Below are positions 51,001 through 53,164 of a DNA stretch of 64,000 nucleotides, one piece after another. The stretch's first letter is position 1. Each line of letters starts with the position of its first letter. This DNA is from Siphonodentalium dalli (Eukaryota; Mollusca; Scaphopoda; Gadilida; Siphonodentaliidae), in the NCBI GenBank assembly GCA_032622095.1, contig CP136067.1, forward strand, positions 129,907,990 through 129,971,989. Direction: 5' to 3'. The position numbers and the translations under genes were made by a program. The notes beneath the pieces were generated by a model. It ran no database searches. It was not told where the DNA came from and was given only the letters and a program-made list of their open reading frames with translations.

Positions 51001-53164
51001 TGTGATATAATCCGTTAAGACATTCTCCATTATATTCCTTTCAGACTCACTTCTGTGTAGTGATTCTGTTGTGATATAATCCGTTAAGACATTCTCCATC
51101 ATATTCCTTTCAGACTCACTTCTGTGTAGTGATTCTGTTGTGATATAATCCGTTAAGACATTCTCCATTATATTCCTTTCAGACTCACTTCTGTGTAGTG
51201 ATTCTGTTGTGATATAATCCGTTAAGACATTCTCCATCATATTCCTTTCAGACTCACTTCTGTGTAGTGATTCTGTTGTGATATAATCCATTAAGACATT
51301 CTCCATCATATTCCTTTCAGACTCACTTCTGTGTAGTGATTCTGTTGTGATATAATCCGTTAAGACATTCTCCATCATATTCCTTTTAGACTCACTTCGC
51401 CAGGCAGAAGTCCAGAAGCTTGAGCAGAAAACCACTGAAGAGGAAGCGTGACGCATCTGAGGGCGGCGGCAGCAGATCCCGAAGCATGTCACGAACTCCG
51501 AGAGATAAATCTGGTGTCCGAGATGAGGTGGTAAGTAAAAGTTTAAGGATCTGGTTCATCTTACAAAACAATACACAAAAGATAACTTTATAAAACTAAT
51601 TTTGAAGACAGGTTTGTATTATCATCCCCGAACACCAGCAAGTCTGAATTTAATGTGTCTGACATTTGCAGATTGAGGTCCCCAGAGGGTGAATTTAGTG
51701 ATGCTACCCTGCACAGTGGGCTAGCATCATCAAGTTCACCCTCTGGGGACCTCGTTCGGTTAGACGCATCTTCTGGGAAGTATCTTATAGTCTCAAATTA
51801 ACATTGTTTTAGTTAATTTTTCCCGTCGATCTGTTTCTATATCCCCTTATTTGCAGAAGATAAAATGCATAATCGAGGTGACTAATGGGGGATAGCATCA
51901 CTAAATTCCCCTCTGGGTGCCTCATTCTGCAAATTTCAGACACTCTATTTGAAGGCTCGAACACCAGGGTCTGCATAGACCAAAATTTACTTTTGCCAAA
52001 ATGAAAATATTTTTTTGCCAAATTGTTTTAGAAATTGCTGAATGCTATCACTGATAGTATCAGTTTATGCAACATTGAGCCTTTATTTCTACAATCTCTG
52101 TTTAAGCGACTTTTGATATTGATAAGAAAGCAGTTAGTTAAAGGCACGGGTGGCGTTCGTTGCAGAAATATTCATATTTGTTCAAATCGCCATCAACAGA
52201 AGGAATATTAAAATATATATAGTTTTGTTCATATGCCAAACATAATCCGCACGTAAATAGTATATTGTCGTCAAGACGTACGATGGTGTCTGCTTGTGTT
52301 ACAGAGGTTGTGCTTCTGTTTAAATAACATAGCGCAATTCTATTGGTTAATCACACACAAATTATATAAACGCTCTTTATTATTTCCATATCAGGAAAAC
52401 AGTAACAAATAACGCTCTTTATGTTTACCATATCCGGATCTAAACAAAAGCCAGGAAATGTAACGTTTTTTGCTTTTGTTTACATAACAAAGGAAACAAA
52501 ATTGACAATAACATACTGTTTATGCCATATTTCTGATTGGTATAAGAACAAGGTCTGTCCTTATTTTACTATTTCTGTTTATGGCGGTTTTTGACGGAGC
52601 TGAATATTTTAACAGCATACTCACCTCCAACGCCGCCCGTATCTTTAATAATGATTCTCGCCTTTCTATTGTGGTTTATCATACAACAATAAACAAATAT
52701 CTGAAAAGTAACATTTTAGAAAAGTTTTCCATCAGAAGGGCTCGCCAAAATAGGATTAGCTTTGTAAGCACCACTGCAATAACTACAAGTAATCCCTTCA
52801 CCCGTCGATACTAATCCTATCAGATTTACTGCATGCTGGCAATATTGATACAAAAATCATTAAATTACCTGCTTTGACAACTGCTTTGGCTTTGAGTAAA
52901 TTTAATCGCTGTGCACCTAAGCGGAGTATTTTACATCACTTTAAGTAAATTTAATCGCTGTGCACCGAAGCGGAGTATTTTACATCACTTTAAATGTATT
53001 TCTAATTGCAGATGTGTAAGAAGATCAAGAGAATTGGCCGCAGAGCACAGCACCCCATGCAGCACGGTGCGAGGAAGGGTGAAGGAGACAGACATGTACC
53101 AGATCTTAAACCCAAACATCTGTACGCAGGAAAAAGGAAAATGGGCAAAACTCAGAGACGATAA
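5848..53164 (+). CDS. GTPBP4: GTPBP4/NOG1 nucleolar GTP-binding protein, 16 coding exons (first exon not found)
   Basis: This protein is the conserved nucleolar GTPase of the NOG1/OBG-HflX-like group, which binds pre-60S ribosomal particles during large-subunit assembly. Sixteen exons join in frame across consistent phases to 619 codons plus stop. Human NOG1 has 634 residues, and the missing start would add about 16. Counted from the first visible residue, the order is the N-terminal helical domain (1-170), the GTPase domain with G1 GFPNVGKS, G3 DTPG, G4 NKID and G5-like STLTEEG, then the NOG1 C-terminal region, acidic SESEDEE, and basic KRKR and KxKH tails. The start ATG exon should encode the family's YNFKK-type N terminus. 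It was not found upstream and probably lies outside the window. Introns are large because of transposon insertion. Several splice junctions are tandemly duplicated into introns, yet the reading frame is intact and looks functional. Confidence 0.96.
6070..6510. mobile_element. MITE with GGTTACACTGGTGTAAAT ends
   Basis: The left end GGTTACACTGGTGTAAAT is inverted at the right as ATTTACACCAGTGTAACC. TATA flanks both sides and reads as a target duplication. The interior is non-coding. It lies in intron 2 of GTPBP4. Confidence 0.7.
6600..6860 (+). repeat. Degenerate HINE core repeat
   Basis: ACATGGCACAGATGTCAACC and GAACCTGCACACATGCGATT match the cores of the HINE at 17108-17890 (GGCACAGACATCAACC, GAACCTGTGCACCTGCGATT). 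No ends remain. Confidence 0.5.
7006..7202. mobile_element. Near-perfect palindromic MITE, ends CAGTAATGC
   Basis: It opens CAGTAATGCCC and closes GGGCATTACTG, flanked by TA on both sides, which suggests Tc1/mariner-like mobilisation. The two halves are almost entirely complementary, giving a hairpin of about 95 bp per arm around AGAGCTTTCC. Sister copies lie at 34990-35114 and 41480-41692. Confidence 0.8.
7225..7328 (+). CDS. GTPBP4: GTPBP4 exon 3
   Basis: It follows acceptor TGCACTAG and encodes [20 protein letters not shown] and on to ARHLID plus two bases of an Asn codon. The donor is GTGAGT. The end of this exon with its donor is partly duplicated 28 bp downstream. Confidence 0.95.
7318..7364 (+). 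repeat. Tandem duplicate of exon 3 end plus donor
   Basis: CTCATAGACAAGTGA spans the exon 3 donor, and CTCATAGACAGGTGA recurs 28 bp downstream. The copy keeps a GT donor. Confidence 0.75.
7368..7460 (+). repeat. Dispersed repeat, AATGGATTCTCCCA family
   Basis: TGAATGGATTCTCCCATCCA, GTTATAAAAGTA and TGGAATGGTCTATTATTCAT recur at 61010-61095 with few changes. The family's superfamily was not determined. Confidence 0.6.
7893..7996. repeat. 104-bp palindrome made of short repeats
   Basis: CTACTCTCACCTGCCGAATA at the left is inverted at the right. The arms contain repeats of GCCGAATAATAGTGCT. A three-fold CTCGGCATGCACATT repeat precedes it (about 7836-7874). No target duplication was recognised. 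Confidence 0.7.
8280..8363 (+). CDS. GTPBP4: GTPBP4 exon 4
   Basis: It follows acceptor TTTCAAAAG, completes the split Asn codon and encodes [20 protein letters not shown] and on to AALG plus two bases of Arg. The donor is GTGAGA. Its last 12 bases plus donor recur at 19378. Confidence 0.95.
8399..8862. mobile_element. hAT-type MITE, CAAGCCTTGAAATAG family, long diverged form
   Basis: Two internal hairpins (GCAGAATGAGGTCC..CCTCATTCTGC) are separated by about 200 bp. The terminal repeats are badly diverged (TCCAGGCTTGGAATAG at the right). Its sequence and about 40 bp of left flank match 19377-19846. Confidence 0.65.
8874..9240. mobile_element. TAACCCTTT MITE carrying two inner palindromes
   Basis: TAACCCTTTCATGACTGG at the left is answered by an inverted arm at about 9198-9240. 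Inside, two palindromes built on GCCAATGCATTCTCTTATAT and TTATATATGCGAGG flank an AT-rich core. Confidence 0.7.
9434..9501. repeat. Palindrome of about 68 bp
   Basis: TTGGGATATAAGATTTTATG is inverted after a short loop as CATAAAATCTTATATCCCAA. No flanking duplication was seen. Confidence 0.65.
9824..15652. mobile_element. Giant foldback element with long inverted arms and an internal satellite
   Basis: The left arm starts CAGCGGCCAAA and has ACCCCTACCCACGGTAGAAC. The right arm is its inverse, ending at GGCCGCTG near 15649. The arms are highly similar over ~850 bp (9824-10690 against 14765-15650). Each side also has a second, less similar arm unit (10509-10900 and 14205-14760), so the arms are themselves tandem. 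The interior holds a degenerate satellite (11100-13600) and a unique segment (13620-14000). No transposase is seen. The structure recalls Foldback/Galileo elements. Exact ends are uncertain by a few bases. Confidence 0.75.
11100..13600 (+). repeat. Degenerate ~190-bp satellite array inside the foldback element
   Basis: The marker ACTTTACAAAAAGCGGCTGG recurs with changes near 11154, 11343, 11549, 11748, 11939, 12099, 12279, 12466, 12648, 12845, 13033, 13228 and 13411. Spacing is 160-206 bp (average near 190), about 13 monomers. Monomers also share a 'GTCTTGAACACACCA' segment. They are far more diverged from each other than the arms are. Confidence 0.75.
15761..17107 (+). mobile_element. HINE-b, full-length copy
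   Basis: It begins TACGCCCGTTTGAAAAAACG and ends GGGCGTATTTTGCACGCCC then AGCTCTTGTTAT. It has a (CCGT)n-type microsatellite near 16316-16344 and about five cores with CCGGATGATAACTTTAGTTA. A 480-bp interior stretch (15830-16310) rich in TGTGGCTA/TAGCCACA looks like a later insertion between two microsatellite pieces. Confidence 0.75.
17108..17890 (+). mobile_element. HINE-c
   Basis: It begins ACCCCCCGCAACGAAGTTAG with a CCCCCC/GGGGGG inverted repeat. It has GTCCGTCCGTCCGTCCGTCG and about four cores of ~150 bp (GGAACCTGTGCACCTGCGAT). It ends GGGGGGTATCC..CCATTGGGACAG. It starts exactly where HINE-b stops. Confidence 0.75.
17946..18391. mobile_element. piggyBac-like MITE, TTAACCCTTTCAGTGCCAGG type, with inner palindrome
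   Basis: TTAA bounds both sides. The ends AACCCTTTCAGTGCCAGG and CCTGGCACTGAAAGGGTT are inverted. One inner palindrome (CCCTGTGCCAATGCATTCTC to GAGAATGCATTGGCC) lies near 17989-18068. TTAA targets are the hallmark of piggyBac elements. There is no coding capacity. Confidence 0.8.
18455..18608 (+). CDS. GTPBP4: GTPBP4 exon 5 (P-loop)
   Basis: It follows acceptor TTTGTTGCAG and encodes [18 protein letters not shown], then the G1/P-loop [14 protein letters not shown]. The donor is GTCAGT. The P-loop Gly-Lys-Ser that contacts GTP phosphates is intact. Confidence 0.97.
18789..19148. mobile_element. piggyBac-like MITE, TTAACCCTTTCATGACGGG type, with inner palindromes
   Basis: TTAA bounds both sides. 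The ends ACCCTTTCATGACGGGAGCT and AGCTCCAGTCACGGAAGGGT are inverted with some mismatches. One complete and one partial inner palindrome (GCATTCTCTTATAATGCGAG; ATGCATTCTTTTATATATGC) flank an AT-rich core. Confidence 0.8.
19250..19376. mobile_element. hAT-type MITE, CAAGCCTTGAAATAG family, half copy
   Basis: AGCCTTGAAAATAGTATGTC leads into one hairpin (AGAATGAGGTCCCCAGAGGG / CCCTCTGGGAACCTCAT). It stops abruptly where the exon-4-derived duplicate begins. Confidence 0.7.
19377..19846. mobile_element. Duplicate of exon 4 donor flank plus long-form MITE
   Basis: AGCTCTAGGAAGGTGAGATT and TATAGTAGGACCCTGCAATC match 8352-8392, which includes the last 12 bases of exon 4 and its donor. The rest aligns with the long-form MITE at 8399-8862. 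Here the right terminus is intact (CTATTTCAAGGCTTG). Confidence 0.75.
19896..20149. mobile_element. hAT-type MITE, CAAGCCTTGAAATAG family, standard form
   Basis: The terminal repeats CAAGCCTTGAAATAG and CTATTTCAAGGCTTG enclose two ~110-bp hairpins, each AGAATGAGGTCCCCAGAGGG inverted around GATGCTA. No clear target duplication was seen at this copy. Confidence 0.85.
20270..22490 (+). mobile_element. HINE-d pair, tandemly duplicated with a nested CCCAACAAGG repeat
   Basis: Two near-identical blocks lie about 1334 bp apart (20310-21300 and 21650-22490). Each has a repeat rich in ACCCAACAAGGGAACCCAA, then (CCGT)n, then cores with TTTCCGGATGATAACTTTAG, and ends GGCGGACATGAGGTCTACCG. The start of the second copy (TGTCCGCCGACCCAACGGGT, 21360) abuts the end of the first. 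A single clean copy lies at 61835-62556. Confidence 0.75.
22799..22860. repeat. Hairpin, 25-bp stem
   Basis: GTGGTTTAGTGCTACAGGTC is inverted across a short loop as GACCTGTAGCACTAAAACCAC (one bulge). No target duplication was seen. It could be a small MITE remnant. Confidence 0.6.
23105..23197 (+). CDS. GTPBP4: GTPBP4 exon 6 (switch region)
   Basis: It follows acceptor ATTTCCAG, has 31 complete codons ([20 protein letters not shown] and on to YLRWQ) and donor GTCAGT. It contains the threonines of the G2 region. The last ~34 bases and the donor are the founding unit of the array that follows. Confidence 0.97.
23163..23905 (+). repeat. 40-bp minisatellite made of the exon 6 end and its 5' splice site
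   Basis: The unit reads TATAAATATCTCAGATGGCA then G|GTCAGT. Eighteen copies of ATCTCAGATGG(C/T)AG occur including the true exon end, nearly all at 40-bp spacing. Each copy keeps a GT donor. The unit is not a multiple of 3, so use of a downstream donor would change the frame. The array ends in a partial unit at about 23900. Confidence 0.95.
24352..25145. mobile_element. Non-autonomous DNA transposon, ends CAGGCCTTCGAT, with ORF remnant
   Basis: The ends CAGGCCTTCGAT and ATCGAAGGTCTG are inverted, with GATTGC on both sides (24346-24351 and 25146-25151). The left subterminal region folds (GCGTGCGATCGCGCTCGCGC). Inside, on +, an open frame from about 24684 begins [20 protein letters not shown] and is Ser/Asp-rich. 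It may be the N terminus of a lost transposase. The interior around GCCTTTGATGTGCCG resembles that of 196-898. Confidence 0.75.
25349..25470. mobile_element. hAT-type MITE, CAAGCCTTGAAATAG family, half copy
   Basis: The left terminal repeat and first hairpin are present, and the copy stops at ACACCTCAG. It directly precedes the first partial exon 7 duplicate. Confidence 0.75.
25481..25944 (+). repeat. Partial duplicates of the exon 7 acceptor and first exon bases
   Basis: GCAGGTTGTTGACACACCTG at 25485, GCAGGTTGTTGACATACCTG at 25891 and the true site at 25942 form three units of ~51 bp. The units are joined by GTTAACTAATAATTATTTCT. A HINE-c fragment is inserted between the first and second. 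Each unit ends its coding similarity after GGTATAT. Confidence 0.9.
25524..25880 (+). mobile_element. HINE-c fragment
   Basis: It starts in a core (TTTTGTCCAAGCTTTTATTC) and runs to the HINE-c tail CCCATTGGGACAGTCACACC. It lacks the microsatellite and left end. It lies inside the exon 7 acceptor duplication, so it is younger than that duplication. Confidence 0.75.
25945..26094 (+). CDS. GTPBP4: GTPBP4 exon 7 (DTPG, G3)
   Basis: It follows acceptor TTTCTAACTGCAG, has 50 codons starting [20 protein letters not shown], includes the G3 DTPG motif, and ends at a GTGAGT donor. Two upstream partial copies of its first ~24 bases lie at 25488 and 25894. Confidence 0.97.
26462..26916. mobile_element. 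MITE with GTGACCCGCCATATC ends, carrying two inner palindromes
   Basis: The terminal repeats CCATATCAAATCCAGTCGTA and its inverse are about 40 bp. The same inner palindrome as in the TTAA MITEs (CCCTGTGCCAATGCATTCTC) occurs twice, flanking an AT-rich core. A third small hairpin insertion (AGAGCCCCA..TGGGGCTCCCTG) lies near 26648-26718. Confidence 0.75.
27230..27483. mobile_element. hAT-type MITE, CAAGCCTTGAAATAG family, with 8-bp TSD
   Basis: Complete two-hairpin form. TATGTATA is duplicated at 27222-27229 and 27484-27491. The 8-bp duplication supports hAT mobilisation for the whole family. Confidence 0.92.
27598..27855. mobile_element. hAT-type MITE, CAAGCCTTGAAATAG family
   Basis: The ends are complete, with two hairpins of which one is damaged. 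The flanks share ATTGTGA (27590-27597 and 27856-27863). Confidence 0.88.
27864..28249. mobile_element. hAT-type MITE, CAAGCCTGCAAATAG variant, with 8-bp TSD
   Basis: Long-form copy. ATTGTGAA is duplicated at 27856-27863 and 28250-28257, so it inserted at the very edge of the previous copy. Confidence 0.88.
28298..28419. mobile_element. hAT-type MITE, single-hairpin 122-bp form, with 8-bp TSD
   Basis: ATTCATTG flanks both sides (28290-28297 and 28420-28427). Only one hairpin remains between the terminal repeats, the smallest complete form in the window. A further fragment begins at about 28470. Confidence 0.9.
28575..28653. repeat. Inner palindrome alone (CCCTGTGCC.. type)
   Basis: CCCTGTGCCAATGCATTCTC to GAATGCATTGGCC, the same palindrome as in the TTAA MITEs, followed by an AT-rich tail. 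No outer TTAA ends were recognised. Confidence 0.7.
28660..29412. other. Intron 7 sequence, nothing recognised
   Basis: AT-rich intronic sequence without an element, palindrome or exon that I can support. Confidence 0.4.
29413..29520 (+). CDS. GTPBP4: GTPBP4 exon 8 (NKxD, G4)
   Basis: It follows acceptor TTCTTTTCAG and has 36 codons. [11 protein letters not shown] contains the guanine-specificity motif NKID. The donor is GTGAGT, phase 0. Confidence 0.97.
29622..29787. mobile_element. piggyBac-like MITE, TTAACCCTTTCATGACGGG type, short
   Basis: TTAA bounds both sides. A single inner palindrome (TTCTCTTATATATGCGAGGC) gives a 166-bp element. Confidence 0.75.
30410..32564. mobile_element. hAT-type element, ends TAGAGCTTGACGG..CCGTGAAGCCCTA
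   Basis: The flanks GTAGCTGT (30402-30409) and GTAGCAGT (32565-32572) match at 7 of 8 positions, an 8-bp target duplication. The subterminal regions repeat ACCGCGGTAT and AATACCGACTACA. No transposase frame is left. A second element is nested at 31248-32537. The interior near 30890-30933 (GAAGTCAGTCAACTATATTC) recurs at 34417-34456. Confidence 0.75.
31248..32537. mobile_element. Nested DNA element with ACTGACCCG ends
   Basis: ACTGACCCGCGTTTAGGCCC at the left and GGGCTTTGAACCGGGTCAGT at the right are imperfect inverted repeats. Both subterminal regions contain GTGGGCTTAAAC-type motifs. There is no coding capacity. It sits inside the hAT-type element. Confidence 0.55.
33018..34332 (+). mobile_element. 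HINE-a, second full copy
   Basis: It begins TAGCTCAACTTACTTTGTAA, has GTCCATGTGTCCGTGTGTCC and about seven ~160-bp cores, and ends GAGCTACAGTGTCATTGACA. Similarity to 3464-4785 is high throughout. Confidence 0.8.
34990..35114. mobile_element. CAGTAATGC MITE, internally deleted
   Basis: The left half matches 41480-41692 up to AGCTCTCG, then jumps to the terminal CTTAATTAGAGAATTACTG. TA flanks both sides. Confidence 0.7.
35130..35330 (-). repeat. Dispersed ~190-bp repeat (copy 1)
   Basis: On the - strand, TTGTCAATTTGGCATGTCGT, TTATTCTTAGCGTTATGTCG and TTTGAGGCACATCATG match 61420-61580 on the + strand at roughly 90%. Both copies keep an open frame with VNLAC and LRHIM, but no known family was recognised. 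Confidence 0.6.
36472..36561 (+). CDS. GTPBP4: GTPBP4 exon 9 (G5-like)
   Basis: It follows acceptor TTATTCTAG and has 30 codons. [18 protein letters not shown] aligns with the STLTEEGV stretch of animal NOG1. The donor is GTAAGT. Confidence 0.96.
36830..38116 (+). mobile_element. hAT element with BED zinc-finger remnant, 8-bp TSD
   Basis: The ends TAGTGCTGGGACGG and CCGTCCCAGCACTA are perfect inverted repeats. GTCAATTT is duplicated at 36822-36829 and 38117-38124. Subterminal AACCGGTTA repeats occur at both ends. At about 37357-37490 on + a frame encodes [20 protein letters not shown] and SNMKSHI, the C-x2-C-like start and STSNM..H of a BED finger of hAT transposases, although here only one cysteine of the first pair is clear. 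The rest of the transposase is missing, so the copy is non-autonomous. Confidence 0.85.
38573..38683 (+). CDS. GTPBP4: GTPBP4 exon 10
   Basis: It follows acceptor TTACCTTGCAG and has 37 codons ([20 protein letters not shown] and on to AMPNKRDAK). The donor is GTGAGT. Its final ~30 bases and donor seed a 16-junction array reaching about 39410. Confidence 0.96.
38640..39410 (+). repeat. 45/49-bp minisatellite made of the exon 10 end and its 5' splice site
   Basis: Two unit types alternate: CCATGTAGCGATGCCAAACA-type (49 bp) and CCATGTAACACAAACAAACG-type (45 bp). Both end CGTGATGCCAAG|GTGAGT. Sixteen junctions including the real one are present (aag at 38681, 38726, 38775, 38820 through 39397). 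The first extra unit is 45 bp and open in frame, and the second carries an in-frame stop. Confidence 0.95.
39500..39897. mobile_element. Diverged CCCTTT MITE copy with inner palindromes
   Basis: CCTGTGCCTAATCAATCTCT and GAGTCTCCCATAGGGAGCCT at the left. At the right, GAGAATGCACTGGCACAGGA then ATCATGAAAGGGT. It is old and has an AT-rich insertion in the middle. Confidence 0.6.
39986..40209. mobile_element. hAT-type MITE, CAAGCCTTGAAATAG family, with 8-bp TSD
   Basis: CTCTTAGA is duplicated at 39978-39985 and 40210-40217. The first hairpin is shortened. Confidence 0.9.
40218..40688. other. Intron 10 sequence, nothing recognised
   Basis: AT-rich intronic sequence between two MITEs, with no feature that I can support. 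Confidence 0.4.
40697..40948. mobile_element. hAT-type MITE, CAAGCCTTGAAATAG family, with 8-bp TSD
   Basis: AGTAGAGT is duplicated at 40689-40696 and 40949-40956. Both hairpins are present. Confidence 0.92.
41307..41387 (+). CDS. GTPBP4: GTPBP4 exon 11
   Basis: It follows acceptor CCGTTCCAG and has 27 codons ([20 protein letters not shown] and on to KRKKL). The donor is GTAAGC. It matches the RPPFIPEGV segment of human NOG1. Confidence 0.95.
41480..41692. mobile_element. CAGTAATGC MITE, complete palindrome
   Basis: It opens CAGTAATGCTCTAATTAATC and closes with the inverse, flanked by TA on both sides. The arms are about 100 bp and nearly perfect around CTCTCGGGGAGAGC. Confidence 0.85.
41865..41962. 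mobile_element. Half copy of the MITE at 2202-2640
   Basis: TTGATGGGTAGGTTCCTAGA then TCCGAAGCCAAAAATAAG corresponds to the right half of the 2202-2640 element, diverged. Confidence 0.5.
42113..42164 (+). CDS. GTPBP4: GTPBP4 exon 12 (short)
   Basis: It follows acceptor TTTTATTTCAG. The exon is 52 bases long ([17 protein letters not shown] plus one base of Lys), with the non-consensus but usable donor GTGCGT. The split Lys codon is completed by exon 13. Confidence 0.93.
42347..42588. mobile_element. piggyBac-like MITE, TTAACCCTTTGAGTGCCAGG type, with inner palindrome
   Basis: TTAA is present on the left and degenerate on the right. The ends and the inner palindrome position match 17946-18391. 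Copies of an intronic repeat (TATTGGGAATCCAAATTG / TATCGGGAATCCAGATTG) flank it, so it landed inside a short tandem repeat. Confidence 0.75.
42647..42725. mobile_element. Terminal fragment of a CAGGCCTTCGAT-type transposon
   Basis: CAGTCCTTCAATTTTGAGGC then GCACGCAAAATG aligns with the left end of 24352-25145. No right end was found. Confidence 0.5.
42831..43289. mobile_element. hAT-type MITE, CAAGCCTTGAAATAG family, long form
   Basis: Two hairpins are separated by ~170 bp, as at 8399 and 19440. The ends are CAAGCCTGAGTTTAG and CTATACTCAGACTTG. No clear target duplication. Confidence 0.75.
43561..43650 (+). repeat. 45-bp tandem duplication in intron 12
   Basis: ATTCTACTTTCATATGATAT plus about 25 further bases occurs twice in a row. 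It lies upstream of the exon 13 acceptor but does not include it. Confidence 0.7.
43723..43823 (+). CDS. GTPBP4: GTPBP4 exon 13
   Basis: It follows acceptor TTCTTATTACAG, completes Lys and encodes [20 protein letters not shown] and on to FIDPDIMK. The donor is GTAAGG. It matches human YWDLMNLSEKHDKIPE..YIDPAIMK. Confidence 0.96.
43930..44500. other. Intron 13 sequence, nothing recognised
   Basis: AT-rich intron without a supported element. Confidence 0.4.
44510..44985 (-). mobile_element. Probable hAT-like fragment with short ORF
   Basis: On the - strand an open frame contains [20 protein letters not shown], similar in style and start context to the ORF in 24352-25145. It runs into repeated GGCTACGGCAATCGGCAATG and CTGAATTAAAAGGGCTGGTG, a transposon-like end. 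The opposite end is unclear, and a G17 tract lies at 44967-44983. Confidence 0.4.
45075..45530. mobile_element. piggyBac-like MITE, TTAACCCTTTACCCAACA type, two inner palindromes
   Basis: TTAA bounds both sides. The ends AACCCTTTACCCAACAAAAC and GTTCTGTTGGGTAAAGGGTT are inverted. Two perfect inner palindromes flank a T-rich core. The element at 62692-63064 is the same family in the opposite orientation, with the inner block at the same place. Confidence 0.85.
45728..46040. mobile_element. Two truncated CAAGCCTTGAAATAG-family MITEs
   Basis: 45728-45825 keeps the left end and one hairpin. 45933-46040 keeps CAGGCCTGAGTATAAG and one hairpin. Between them TTTGTGAAACGTAATTTATC resembles the interior of the foldbacks at 57366-59411. 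Confidence 0.65.
46153..46265 (+). CDS. GTPBP4: GTPBP4 exon 14 (acidic)
   Basis: It follows acceptor CCTTCTGCAG and encodes [29 protein letters not shown] and IRSTAR plus two bases of Val. The donor is GTGAGT. The phase fits exon 15. Confidence 0.95.
46300..46523. mobile_element. Diverged TTAA MITE with inner palindromes
   Basis: Palindromes of the GAGAATGCACTGG type appear twice. The right end TCATGAAAGGGTTAA is clear and the left end is eroded. Confidence 0.6.
46700..47575 (+). repeat. Tandem-repeat element (GCTGCTAAACGGCTACCCAT family)
   Basis: A block of ~130 bp (GCTGCTAAACGGCTACCCAT to GGAACAGGGGAATTTTTC) occurs at about 46942 and 47198. TCTCGGAAACGGGTGGAGCT with TATCGACTTGAAATTTGCTA occurs three times between 47328 and 47545. 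The tail AGCCCGGACAACGTCGGGCT is a hairpin. The organisation resembles a HINE but lacks a CCGT microsatellite. Confidence 0.6.
47836..47863 (+). repeat. Poly-G tract of 28
   Basis: 28 uninterrupted G, shortly upstream of exon 15. Shorter G runs lie at 44967-44983, 58499-58511 and 59685-59700. The length as assembled is unreliable. Confidence 0.9.
47957..48110 (+). CDS. GTPBP4: GTPBP4 exon 15
   Basis: It follows acceptor TTATCACAG, completes Val and encodes [30 protein letters not shown] and on to FDNINK. The donor is GTAAAA, a weaker site. Confidence 0.95.
48150..48710 (+). repeat. Degenerate HINE
   Basis: A microsatellite-like GTGCGTCCAGTGTGTCCATG is followed by cores with ATCAACCAGCATGGGAATCT and TTGGCAGAGTTATTGCAC. 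No clean ends. Confidence 0.5.
49299..49447. mobile_element. Small palindromic MITE, ends ACAGAACACAAC
   Basis: ACAGAACACAAC at the left is inverted as GTTGTGTTCTGT at the right. The interior TTTTATCGAACTCGTTGCGG is complementary to CCGCAACTCATTCGATAAAA. 149 bp in total. Confidence 0.7.
49616..50672. mobile_element. hAT-type non-autonomous element with 8-bp TSD
   Basis: CAGGCCTCAGCTT..AAGCTGAGGCCTG ends are bounded by CATTAAAC at 49608-49615 and 50673-50680. Subterminal repeats of GGGAGAAGTGAAGTCGCC and CTCACTTCTCCCTATTT occur at both ends. No transposase frame is seen. Confidence 0.88.
50921..51398 (+). repeat. 69-bp minisatellite made of the exon 16 3' splice site
   Basis: Unit ATATTCCTTTCAG|ACTCACTTC followed by TGTGTAGTGATTCTGTTGTG. 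Acceptor AGs fall at 50975 and every 69 bp to the true site at 51389, seven in all. Each copy includes the first nine exon bases. The genuine acceptor differs (CCTTTTAG against CCTTTCAG). Confidence 0.95.
51390..51530 (+). CDS. GTPBP4: GTPBP4 exon 16 (basic, SR-rich)
   Basis: It follows acceptor CCTTTTAG and has 47 codons ([20 protein letters not shown], then [20 protein letters not shown]). The donor is GTAAGT. It has the KRKR nuclear-localisation-type cluster of NOG1. Its acceptor is the last of seven tandem copies spaced exactly 69 bp. Confidence 0.95.
51640..51960. mobile_element. hAT-type MITE, CAAGCCTTGAAATAG family, diverged long form
   Basis: One hairpin is intact (AGGTCCCCAGAGGGTGAATT / ACCCTCTGGGGACCTC). 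The second is partial, ending TCTATTTGAAGGCTCG. Confidence 0.65.
51965..52890. other. Intron 16 sequence, no gene supported
   Basis: AT-rich. A 77-codon open frame from 52581 ([12 protein letters not shown]..) has no recognisable domain or splice support, so I do not call it a gene. Confidence 0.4.
52896..52993 (+). repeat. 49-bp tandem duplication just before the exon 17 acceptor
   Basis: GTAAATTTAATCGCTGTGCA plus CGGAGTATTTTACATCACTT occurs twice in a row, ending 18 bp before the exon 17 boundary. Related sequence on the other strand occurs near 29900-29930, so part of it is a dispersed repeat. Confidence 0.75.
53012..53164 (+). CDS. GTPBP4: GTPBP4 exon 17 (terminal)
   Basis: It follows acceptor TTTCTAATTGCAG and has 50 codons plus [23 protein letters not shown] matches the GEADRHVFDMKPKHLLSGK tail of human NOG1. 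Candidate AATAAA polyadenylation signals lie at 53480 and about 53514. A HINE fragment with GTCTGTCTGTCCGTCG at about 53190-53310 would fall in the 3' UTR. Confidence 0.96.
   Translation: MCKKIKRIGRRAQHPMQHGARKGEGDRHVPDLKPKHLYAGKRKMGKTQRR

Noticed and set aside
50857-51492. 211-codon open frame on the - strand with a 23-residue repeat
   Set aside because: It is the reverse of the 69-bp acceptor array. Because 69 is a multiple of 3 the frame stays open by arithmetic. It overlaps the real + strand exon 16.
52581-52814. 77-codon ORF starting [10 protein letters not shown]
   Set aside because: No recognisable domain, no splice continuity and located deep in intron 16. Too weak to call.
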